From the NCBI GenBank assembly GCA_009838625.1, contig VXRG01000074.1, positions 1 to 42,817 of the forward strand: a stretch of DNA of 42,817 nucleotides, given 5' to 3'. The first letter of the stretch is position 1. Every line of letters starts with the position of its first letter. The position numbers were made by a program, and so were the translations under genes. Of the stretch, positions 24,352-32,132 are shown piece after piece. The stretch is from Caldilineaceae bacterium SB0664_bin_27. GTDB lineage: Bacteria > Chloroflexota > Anaerolineae > Caldilineales > Caldilineaceae. The notes beneath the pieces were generated by a model, which made no database searches, was not told the origin of the DNA, and worked only from the letters and a program-made list of their open reading frames with translations.

Positions 24352-24631
24352 GGGATGTTCTCCTTCCGCAAGTGATGTGATGGTTTGTTAGCCGATGGAA
24401 TTCAATCTACGCGCCCATAGGAGAGAAAGAGGCTAGGCGCTCGATCAGAAAAACGGTACTGCCTACGACCGCATGCTGGATAGTGCGGATTCTACACTAA
24501 TTGAAGCCTTTAGGAGAAACTCAAGTGTCGGAGAACGAGATGCATTTCAATGAAGGAAAAGTTTGGGTCAAATGCGGCGAATAACCGCCGGAGAGCGGAG
24601 AGTCTTAGAGAGGTGTCAACCACTAAGAAAA
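24352..24631. other. Intergenic region upstream of the binding protein gene
   Basis: About 280 bases between the binding-protein start and the end of the chimeric pseudogene. It should carry the promoter of the region 2 transporter, but no strong -35/-10 pair with good spacing is visible; TAGAAT on the minus strand near 24490 is the best -10 candidate and lacks a matching -35 box. Confidence 0.3.
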
Positions 24632-24994
24632 TCACATCCCCGGCGCAACCTGCAACACCGTCACCCCCATCTCAATTAACCGGTCCCTCTCCTCCTCAGT
24701 GGTCGCTCCCAAACTCACCTGAACCGTACTGTCCTTCATCTGCTCCAGCACATGCCGGATGCACTCGTCTATCGTCTTGAACGGACTGTACGGAAGACTC
24801 TCCATACTGAAACGCAGGTCGTTCGGCCCGAACGCCAGCAGGTCGACGCCCGGTTTGGCAAGCTTGCCCGCGTTGATAATCGCTTCCACCGACTCCAGCT
24901 GAATCGCCAGGAAGCCGTTGCTATTCCACCAGTCGGCATAGGCCAGCCGGTCGATCGATGCTGGGTTGTCCGGCTCGCCAAATGCGGCCAGATC
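24632..24994 (-). repeat. 363-bp direct repeat, copy within the pseudogene
   Basis: Aligns without a gap to 30440-30802. I count about 33 base differences by eye (about 91% identity) but only 4 amino-acid differences in 120 codons, so most changes are synonymous. Homology stops right after the stop codon on one side and at the fusion point on the other. Confidence 0.88.
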
Positions 24995-25798
24995 GCACGT
25001 CCCGAATTCGAAATACTTGGCCTCATCCAGCAGAGTAAGGCCGCCCACCATATCGAAGCCCTTCTGCGAATGGGAGCCGATCCAGCTCGGCTGAACTCAA
25101 GGGAGCGAGTCTCGCCGCACTTGGAAGCCACCCGTGCCGCGCGGCGCCATGATGTACTTGTACCCGCTGAAGGCGTAAGAGTCGCAGTCCAACTTGCGCA
25201 TATCCACCGAAATAGCGCCGTGGGCCAGGGCCCTGTCTAGCAGTACCGAAATGCCGCGATCATTTGTGATGTGAACCAGTGTTCGCGCTAGCAGCCTCTG
25301 TCCGGCTCGCCGTCAGACATGGCAGATCGAAACCACGCGCGTGCGTTAATCGAGAAGCCGTTCAAACTGCTCCAGCATCTACTCCTCGTCGTGAAGGAAC
25401 TGCTGAAAGCGCAGTTCAATGCCATACAGACGGGCATGGCTGAATCGGGTGACGCGATTGCCCGGATGTTCCTTGTCGCTCAGGATGACGTTTTCACCAG
25501 CCTGCCAGTTGACCCCATAGGCCACGATGTTGATGCCGATCATCGTGTTCTCACCCAGCACTATTTCGTCGGCGCCGACGTTCTTCAATCGCGCGACCTT
25601 TTCCCGCGTCGCTTCGAACCCCTCCAGCATCTTTTCGTGGATTCCGGGCGCGGCCCCACCGGCGTTCTGAAACTGCGCCCAGCGGTTCGTCTCATCGATC
25701 ACCGGTTCCATCTTCGGCGAGAAGCCGCTGCTCAGGAAGTAGGCGTACTCGTGAGTGATGGGAGTGAGGCTTCGGACATCGGATAGGTGCATTGTCAT
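24632..25798 (-). pseudogene. Chimeric pseudogene: class V aminotransferase front fused to aldolase 3' end
   Basis: Codons 1-267 copy the aminotransferase at 17137-18285 (MTMHLSDVRSLTPITHEYAY and so on). Codons 268-388 copy the C-terminal 120 codons of the HpcH/HpaI aldolase at 30440-31189. The join lies at a shared Asn-Leu-Ala coding stretch: aminotransferase RNLA, aldolase RNLA, fusion CDLA near 24986-24997. The whole length is one frame without an indel, but four codons are stops: 140 (Gln to TAG), 151 (Ala to TAA), 162 (Cys to TGA) and 234 (Trp to TGA). The catalytic motif SGHKYI is altered to SGYKYI. The aldolase part has no catalytic N-terminal half. Neither activity can survive. Confidence 0.9.
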
Positions 25799-25933
25799 TT
25801 CCTGTCTGAATTCAGCAGTTCTACTGTCTGCTCAGCAAATCATTCTTAGGGGCTTCTGCGGGTTGCGACGGAAGGCATTCCTCTTAGCCAGGCGAGGTCG
25901 GACCATTGAGCCAGGGTCGAATCGCTTAAACGC

Positions 25934-26677
25934 CTACAGTAAGAGACCCTTTCGCTTGGACGACTTTTCAGCCAGATCCCGCACTTCAGCGATCTTTGAG
26001 TCGAGAACATCCAGACGCTCAAAGACTTTGTTAAAGTCGGTGGTACTCTTATCGCTTGCGGTGACAACTTCCGTGCGAACATGCTCTGTAGTGGAAACAG
26101 TTACGATTGTTATTTCGTTCTCCAAGCTGTCTATTCGCTGAACCAAAGCCCCACGAAGTTCAGCGCCAACTTGCTCGGTAGCTGTTTCGGTTCCGAGAGT
26201 GATCTTCTTCTCCAGGATGTCCAAACGCTGAGTCAGCGCCCCCCGCAATTCTGCGCCCACGCGTCCGGTTGCGGACTCATTTCCAGCAGCGATTTCCTTT
26301 CCCACACTTTCCATCTGCTGAATAAGAACTGTTTGCAATTCTGCTCCAACTCTTTCAGTGTCGGACTTGCTGGTCTCCAGCAGTTCCGTTCTTAGTTCGT
26401 CCAACCGGCGGGAAAGAACCGTTCCCATTTCGGTAATCACCGCTCTAACTTCAGACGCGTTCAAAGCCTCAACTACCCGACCGCTCAACTTTACTAAAGA
26501 CCCGATTTCCTCTACCAAGTTTTCTACCGCGTCCTGCAGCATTTGGGACCGTTTCCCAGATTCATCTAACAATTCTGCTGCCGTCTTCATTTTTCCCAAC
26601 TCTTCTGTAATCCGATGGATACTTTCTTCGGCCTTCTCAATAGTGGCGTTGATGCCGTCTTTCGCCTCTTGCGTCAT
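25934..26677 (-). CDS. Coiled-coil partner protein with exact 30-residue repeats
   Basis: A 247-residue, almost wholly helical protein of low hydrophobicity, without membrane segments. Its middle is built from a 30-residue repeat in exact register: ERVGAEL at 108-114, GRVGAEL at 138-144, EQVGAEL at 168-174, and a decayed copy at 198-204 (EHVRTEV). A related unit begins near 80. The C-terminus is basic (SSKRKGLLL). The start is 1 base after the helicase stop codon, with AGGAG 7 bases before the ATG, so the two proteins are made together and probably interact. No named family recognised. It could be an oligomerising scaffold, sensor or inhibitor for the RecQ-type enzyme. Confidence 0.72.
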   Translation of the reverse strand: MTQEAKDGINATIEKAEESIHRITEELGKMKTAAELLDESGKRSQMLQDAVENLVEEIGSLVKLSGRVVEALNASEVRAVITEMGTVLSRRLDELRTELLETSKSDTERVGAELQTVLIQQMESVGKEIAAGNESATGRVGAELRGALTQRLDILEKKITLGTETATEQVGAELRGALVQRIDSLENEITIVTVSTTEHVRTEVVTASDKSTTDFNKVFERLDVLDSKIAEVRDLAEKSSKRKGLLL

Positions 26678-26678
26678 T

Positions 26679-29600
26679 CTAATCTCCTGGCTGATTCAAA
26701 CGGTAGAAACCATCTATCCCTGCCACCATTTTTAAAGCATTCGAAGAAATGGCATTTAGAGCTGCAAGTCGGACGCTACCGCCATACTTGCGATCCAGAG
26801 TAATGAGGCGCCTCGCGAAATGTAATCCATCCTCCTCCTCGGAGACCATGGCGTGTGCAACACTACCCGCAATGTCAGGGCGACGGTCCACTATGTCTTG
26901 CAACAGTTCAAGCCTTACATTGTCTATGTCTATACCTTCGATTCTCGTCCAGACGAATAGCGTCGCCATCTCCTCAAGGACACTCCTTTCGGCTTCCCAT
27001 GGGCTCACTGCTCGGGCGCATACTGAGAGGTACCTCAACGCCACATTCTCCGGGTCGGCTTCTAGCATTCGGCGTGTCGTGCCTACAAGACCTCTCAATC
27101 TTCCTATTTCATCACCATCTTTTCGGTCTTCCAAGTCTCTAAGCAAACCTCGTATCGTGGGCAACCCGACCTGTCCAAATGACTTTCGTCGCCAACTGTT
27201 TAGTTCATCGGTGAAGGGCGATTCTTCCAAGTAGGCTAGAATCGAGGCTCGGAAGCTATCGCTACCTTCATAGTCCCTACACATTTGTACCATGTTGCGT
27301 ATGGCTTCTTTCCTTTTGGCAACAATTGCGTCATATATGAAGTCGACCAAGACCTCTATCGCCTGATCGACAGCCTCAATAGGATTGTCGGCATAAACGC
27401 GGCTTAACTGTTGTTGCACGAATTCTTGAAACTTGTATTTAGCAAGGTATGTCGACAAACACTTGCGTATCATGTCAATGCGCCATTCTCCTGTTTCCAC
27501 CAAGAACCACCCTACCTGCTTCGGTTCCAATTCCACATATCTCACTGTATAGTCTCTCACGATGCCGAGGATTTTCAGACGATATATGCACTTTTCCCTC
27601 TTGCTACATTCTGTTTCGCTCCGAAAGTGAATCTGAACAGTTTTCGCCCCACCATTAAAACTACCTAGCAGTTTCGTTTGCCAGAGTTCAGATATGTCAC
27701 TTTGCTCTTCTTCCCGGCTCTTGAATGAACTCAAAAGAAAATACAGTGGGACTAGCACATCGGTCTGATTGCCTTGCTTCTGCATTCTTTCTCGTACGTC
27801 ATTAGCCTTCAAGTGGTCTGGCTCGTCAAGTATTTCCCTGATTGCTTTTTCCGAGCCCGCGTCAATGTATAAAATAGTGCAGTGGGCATTCTCCTTATCA
27901 CGGCCTGCGCGTCCCGCTTCCTGGTAGAACTGTTCCACGGAAGCCGGCATTACAAAATGAATAGTATATCTGATGTTTTTTTTGTCGATTCCCATTCCAA
28001 ACGACTTGGTCGCCACCATTTCTCGCACTTCGTTGCGGGAAAACTGGCGCTGCAATTCCCTCTTGTGCAGTTTCCATATTTCACGCAATTCGCTGTCGGA
28101 AGAAGGAGGCTTCCCATCCTGGTGACGAGGATTCCAATCCGAGCTGAAGTTTTCCGGCATTCTTCCGCCGTAGTAGCTCTTGTGACCTAGCCCTTTGGCA
28201 AATTCGGCAATACCCTTTTTCCCATCAATATGTGGGCAAAATATGAGCCCACTGTACGTCTTATCACCTTTCAAATCGTCGAATTCTGCCCATTGCACGC
28301 CCCAATGTTCGGGCAATTCCTCCCGGATCAATTCTAGTTCCTGTTTGCGGCTCCTGTTTGATATCTTTCGTACTTCAAACTCTAGCTCCTCCCGGTCAAA
28401 GCTCTCAGGCCTGATTATCGCTTCCTCGGAGTCTACTTCTAATTCTGCCTGCATGTCTTCCAGTACGGCATAGGAGGCTGTACCAGTCAACGCTGCCAAA
28501 GTTGGGGAAGCTCCAGTTTTGGGGTCCTTACAGTATCGCTGCAAGCTAAGTGGGAGGTTCAGATATGCTGGCCGAAAGTCATGCCCCCACTCTGACAAGC
28601 AATGGGCTTCGTCCAGTGCTACCAGTGGGATGGGTGCACGGACTGTAAACTTCTGAATATCGTTCCGAAATTTTTCAGACTGAAGGCGTTCTGGTGAAAT
28701 AAACACATAATACAGTCTTCCTTCGGCCATATCCTGACGCACTCGTTCAAAGTCTTCAGTCTGACTTGAGATTCCTTCCGCTCTGTCAATGCATAACTCT
28801 CTAAGACCGCGAACTTGGTCATCCATAAGTGAGATTATGGGATCAACAACCACAGTCATTCCAGGCTGTAGCATTCCAACAAACTGATAGATCAGCGATT
28901 TGCCTCCTCCAGTTGGAAGGAGGACAATTGTACTCTTGCCCTGAAGGAGACGGGAAATGGATGCCACTTGCCCAGGACGGAAATTCCTTTTCCGAAATAT
29001 TATCTGGAGCAAGCGCGTTAGGGCCTTCTCTGGAACAATGAGACTGTCTTCTAGCCATCTATTGAATCCGGGGGCAAATAGCAATGACCTATTGACGCGG
29101 TAACCAGTGGCACGCCTAATGCGAAGTGAACGACGAATCATCTCCGGCCCCAACTGTTCCAGCCGAGAGCCGACATACGCTTCTCCCAAGAGAAAACTGT
29201 GTGAAATCACGGCGTCGTATGTGCCTTCAGGCTGGCTGACGTACCTTACGTTGTGACTAGAGTCACTTATTCCTTTTTCACCTATCACGTCCAAGTGGAT
29301 CTCCGGCCGCTCGACACATGAGTGAGGCTGGATAGCTGACGTCAACTCCCACAGTTCCAGGAGCATCTGAAAGGCGTCAGCTACGACAGGCATATCTTCT
29401 TCGACAACTAGGATGCGCTGCGAATTTGCGGCATCTAAGCCCCCGTATCGGTAAAGCGCTGCCAAGCCCCGCATACACTGCTGCATAGCAAGAGGTCGGA
29501 GCAGAAGATGCCAAGCCGCACGATGTGTCAACGACTTATCCAGAGCGCTTGACACAGAGCCGTGAAGGTCTCCTACTTCAAGGGAACGGCGCTCCTTATC

Positions 29601-30392
29601 TTCCGCTTCAGCCCAGGCTTTTCGAAGCCACTCTGCTCCGCAGGAGCGAACTTTGTCAGCCGCAACTCTCAGTACCTTCCAGCCTCCTGCGTTTAATGTT
29701 CTGTCGCGAAAACTATCATCCCCCTGCTGAGCAAGTTCCGTGTGTTGACTGCCGTCAACTTCGATTACCCACTGCAATCGACTCATTTGTAGCGCAAAAT
29801 CCACCCGACTTTCGGATAGTGCGGTCGCCGCCCCACCACTTACTAAGTCGGAAATGAGTGCCTGTCGCTGTACGATGCCGCTTGTTCTAGGTCCCAATTC
29901 TTCAAGTAGTGCGGCATATAGTGTCTCTTCCTCTTCACTACATCTCTCTCTCAACTCAGCTGAAAGCATTTGTCGGTTAGTAGTGCACTCATCGTTCATG
30001 GATAAGTCCAGCAAGTCACACGCAGCTTCAAGTAATTGGAAGGTGCTTCCCTCAGGCCACAGGCATTCCTTGGCATTGAATTTGATTTCATCATCATCTG
30101 CTTCATCCCAACGCAGGAATTCGGTACCCACACCCGATAGAAGGGCGCGCTCCCAGTCCGGATCCACCAAAGTAGGATTGCCGCGCGAGATGATTTTGTC
30201 GCAAATTGCCGTTACCGTTGCTAGGCCAGGGTCGTCCGTCTCTTCTAAATCGCGGAAATTCGATTCGATAGCTCCGTGGGCGTTGGACTTCAGAAACTCG
30301 TCCAATTTAGGGCGCCATTCTCTATTCCTCGACGTATCAATCGAATCCCAAACTCCCAAACGACCTGAAGCTGTAAATCTTACCCTATTCAT
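26679..30392 (-). CDS. Large fusion: DUF559/Vsr-like nuclease plus RecQ-type DNA helicase
   Basis: A 1,237-residue protein. Residues 1-165 are unrecognised. Residues 190-262 form a DUF559/Vsr-like endonuclease domain: ESRVDFA (Asp198), WVIEVDGSQH (Glu211, Asp213), then GGWKVLRV. After a linker domain comes a RecQ-type SF2 motor: FRPGQVASI near 471, Walker A PTGGGKS 493-499, motif II DEAH 594-597, LTGTAS 635-640, and motifs V-VI ATKSFGMGIDKKNIRYT through QEAGRAGRD near 794-832. About 400 further residues have no family I recognise. Ordinary RecQ is about 600 residues and lacks the nuclease. The gene starts 47 bases after the aldolase stop, with no terminator between them. Probably a DNA-attacking or DNA-repair enzyme; defence is inferred. 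Confidence 0.85.
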   Translation of the reverse strand: MNRVRFTASGRLGVWDSIDTSRNREWRPKLDEFLKSNAHGAIESNFRDLEETDDPGLATVTAICDKIISRGNPTLVDPDWERALLSGVGTEFLRWDEADDDEIKFNAKECLWPEGSTFQLLEAACDLLDLSMNDECTTNRQMLSAELRERCSEEEETLYAALLEELGPRTSGIVQRQALISDLVSGGAATALSESRVDFALQMSRLQWVIEVDGSQHTELAQQGDDSFRDRTLNAGGWKVLRVAADKVRSCGAEWLRKAWAEAEDKERRSLEVGDLHGSVSSALDKSLTHRAAWHLLLRPLAMQQCMRGLAALYRYGGLDAANSQRILVVEEDMPVVADAFQMLLELWELTSAIQPHSCVERPEIHLDVIGEKGISDSSHNVRYVSQPEGTYDAVISHSFLLGEAYVGSRLEQLGPEMIRRSLRIRRATGYRVNRSLLFAPGFNRWLEDSLIVPEKALTRLLQIIFRKRNFRPGQVASISRLLQGKSTIVLLPTGGGKSLIYQFVGMLQPGMTVVVDPIISLMDDQVRGLRELCIDRAEGISSQTEDFERVRQDMAEGRLYYVFISPERLQSEKFRNDIQKFTVRAPIPLVALDEAHCLSEWGHDFRPAYLNLPLSLQRYCKDPKTGASPTLAALTGTASYAVLEDMQAELEVDSEEAIIRPESFDREELEFEVRKISNRSRKQELELIREELPEHWGVQWAEFDDLKGDKTYSGLIFCPHIDGKKGIAEFAKGLGHKSYYGGRMPENFSSDWNPRHQDGKPPSSDSELREIWKLHKRELQRQFSRNEVREMVATKSFGMGIDKKNIRYTIHFVMPASVEQFYQEAGRAGRDKENAHCTILYIDAGSEKAIREILDEPDHLKANDVRERMQKQGNQTDVLVPLYFLLSSFKSREEEQSDISELWQTKLLGSFNGGAKTVQIHFRSETECSKREKCIYRLKILGIVRDYTVRYVELEPKQVGWFLVETGEWRIDMIRKCLSTYLAKYKFQEFVQQQLSRVYADNPIEAVDQAIEVLVDFIYDAIVAKRKEAIRNMVQMCRDYEGSDSFRASILAYLEESPFTDELNSWRRKSFGQVGLPTIRGLLRDLEDRKDGDEIGRLRGLVGTTRRMLEADPENVALRYLSVCARAVSPWEAERSVLEEMATLFVWTRIEGIDIDNVRLELLQDIVDRRPDIAGSVAHAMVSEEEDGLHFARRLITLDRKYGGSVRLAALNAISSNALKMVAGIDGFYRLNQPGD

Positions 30393-30439
30393 TTAAGCCA
30401 GATTATCCTTTTTCCAACTGAAAATACGACGTTTCTGAA

Positions 30440-30802
30440 TCACATCCCCGGCGCCACCTGCAGCACCGTCACCCCCATCTCAATTAACCGGTCCCTCTCC
30501 TCCTCGGTGGTCGCCCCCAAGCTCACTTGCACCGTACTGTCCTTCATCTGCTCCAGCACATGCCGGATACACTCGTCCACCGTCTTGAATGGACTGTACG
30601 GCAGACTCTCCATACTGAAACGCAGATCATTCGGCCCAAACGCCAGCAGGTCGACGCCCGGCTTGGCCAGCTTGCCCGCGTTGATAATCGCCTCCACCGA
30701 TTCCAGCTGAATAGCCAGAAAGCCGTTGCTGTTCCACCAGTCGGCATAGGCCAGCCGGTCGATCGAGCCCGGGTTCGTTGGCTCACCAAACGCTGCCAGA
30801 TT
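30440..30802 (-). repeat. 363-bp direct repeat, copy within the intact aldolase
   Basis: Same orientation as 24632-24994. Together the two copies flank the RecQ/coiled-coil operon. Recombination between them would remove about 5.8 kb and leave a single aldolase 3' end. Confidence 0.88.
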
Positions 30803-31189
30803 GCGCCGCGCCACCCCGCCCGAGCTCCGCCGCCCTACCTGTGCATAGTAGAAATACTTGATCGCCTCGTCTACCTCCGCCGTACTTTCCACTTCCGGCA
30901 CCATGATGCCTGTCGGTCCCAGGTCGAGGTAGCGCCCGACCAGGTAGGTATGCCGCGTGTGCGGAATGCGAAACTGCACCGGAATCCCCAACTGTTCAGC
31001 GTGACCGCAAAAGTTTTCCAGATCGATTTCGCAGAACGCCGTGTGCTGGCTGTCTACGTAGACAAAGCTGTAGTCGCCCTGGGCCAACAGATCTTCCAGC
31101 TGGGTTCGGTTGAAATAGACTTGAGCGCCGACCCCAAAGATCACCTCGCCCCGGTGTATGCGCTCTTTCAGATTGGTCGCGTCCGCCAT
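30440..31189 (-). CDS. HpcH/HpaI-family aldolase
   Basis: A 249-residue class II (metal-dependent) pyruvate-type aldolase, which would split or form 2-keto-3-hydroxy acids. Family features are FGVGAQVYF, FVYVDSQHTAF, GIMVPEVESTAEVDEAI (metal-binding Glu), AIQLESVEAIINAGKLAKPGVDLLAFGPNDL, and the C-terminal GVTVLQV. The usual GPxDLS motif reads GPNDLRFSM. It starts 12 bases after the stop of the zinc-ribbon gene and is the last metabolic gene of the operon. Its 3' 363 bases are duplicated in the pseudogene at 24632. Confidence 0.88.
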   Translation of the reverse strand: MADATNLKERIHRGEVIFGVGAQVYFNRTQLEDLLAQGDYSFVYVDSQHTAFCEIDLENFCGHAEQLGIPVQFRIPHTRHTYLVGRYLDLGPTGIMVPEVESTAEVDEAIKYFYYAQVGRRSSGGVARRNLAAFGEPTNPGSIDRLAYADWWNSNGFLAIQLESVEAIINAGKLAKPGVDLLAFGPNDLRFSMESLPYSPFKTVDECIRHVLEQMKDSTVQVSLGATTEEERDRLIEMGVTVLQVAPGM

Positions 31190-31201
31190 ACGTGGCCTCC
31201 C

Positions 31202-32020
31202 TCAATTCTCCCGGTCCGGCACTGCTGCCTGCACCATGGTCAACGTCGATTGACTTTTTTCGTTTGCGTCATTGTCTTGCGCGCTGGAAAGATACGCCAG
31301 TCCTCCGCCGCTAAAGAATGCCCCCAACAAGAGGAGTGCAATTCTGGTAAGACATCCACTTGCTTCGTTTCGTTTCTGACTTACAGGTTTCACTGTAGTT
31401 GTATCGCCTGCTGGGGAGAGTCCTTCTAGATCTTGGCTCCCGCCAGTTGGTTTGCTTCTAACTGTGCGCTCTTTCTGTTGCTGGCTATGTGACGTCCCCG
31501 GCTTTATGGCAGGTCCGGAGGGGACCGTCACACTTTCTATGTCCAGGCTCTCCTCTGGCACGGGTTGGCTTTCCTCACCCGGTTTAACAGCCTGTGTGGG
31601 GTTTTCTTCAACGGTCAAATCCGCCCGTGCGGTGCCTTCGTCGACGGCCAAGTCTGTGTCCGCAGCGGCCCTTCTCGATGGTTCAGCAGGCTTTTCTTTG
31701 CGCGATTTCCCGGTGGCTTGGCCGCGGGAGCCCTGCGCTGACGGTGTGTGGGCATAATCGGAAATGCCGCTGATTATCGGAGGCCGCCAACACTCAATAC
31801 ACACTACCAGGCTGTCTATCTCCTGTGTGTCCTCAGGGTCCACCGGGCGGCTGCATTCATCGCAGCACGTCAACATCGGACTGTCGAACGTGGATTCCCC
31901 CATTTGAGCGCAATACTCGCAGACGCTCAAATGATCTGAACTCAGCGCTACTTCCCACTGCTCTAGCGGGCGACCACAATCAACACAGTACCCGGCCATC
32001 GCCAAGACATCCTGTGACAA
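31202..32020 (-). CDS. Zinc-ribbon protein with one C-terminal membrane segment
   Basis: A 272-residue protein. The first 80 residues hold four CxxC knuckles (CVDC, CEYC, CDEC, CIEC), enough for two zinc sites. A low-complexity Glu/Pro/Ser/Thr-rich linker runs from about 90 to 225. One hydrophobic helix near 230-250 (CLTRIALLLLGAFFSGGGLAYL) is followed by a short tail. The gene lies between the thiamine-diphosphate enzyme and the aldolase in the same direction. I do not recognise a function; membrane-anchored zinc ribbons are often regulatory or adaptor proteins. Confidence 0.7.
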   Translation of the reverse strand: MSQDVLAMAGYCVDCGRPLEQWEVALSSDHLSVCEYCAQMGESTFDSPMLTCCDECSRPVDPEDTQEIDSLVVCIECWRPPIISGISDYAHTPSAQGSRGQATGKSRKEKPAEPSRRAAADTDLAVDEGTARADLTVEENPTQAVKPGEESQPVPEESLDIESVTVPSGPAIKPGTSHSQQQKERTVRSKPTGGSQDLEGLSPAGDTTTVKPVSQKRNEASGCLTRIALLLLGAFFSGGGLAYLSSAQDNDANEKSQSTLTMVQAAVPDREN

Positions 32021-32132
32021 GCCTTAGGGACGAGCCTTTACCGGCAAGAGAGGAACGCTGTTTTTCGATATAGCGGGGACCATGTGATTGATGATGGAAG
32101 AGAAAAAGACACTGTCTAGCTCTTGTCCTCCC

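Noticed and set aside
25096..25381. Stop codon recoding (selenocysteine, pyrrolysine or read-through) in the chimeric gene
   Set aside because: All three stop codons are used, at positions that are Gln, Ala, Cys and Trp in the parent; the catalytic motif is also altered and the fusion destroys both folds. Simple decay explains it.
30527..31429. 300-codon plus-strand frame opposite the aldolase
   Set aside because: Antisense shadow; a matching piece also appears opposite the duplicated aldolase end at 24752, as expected for a shadow.
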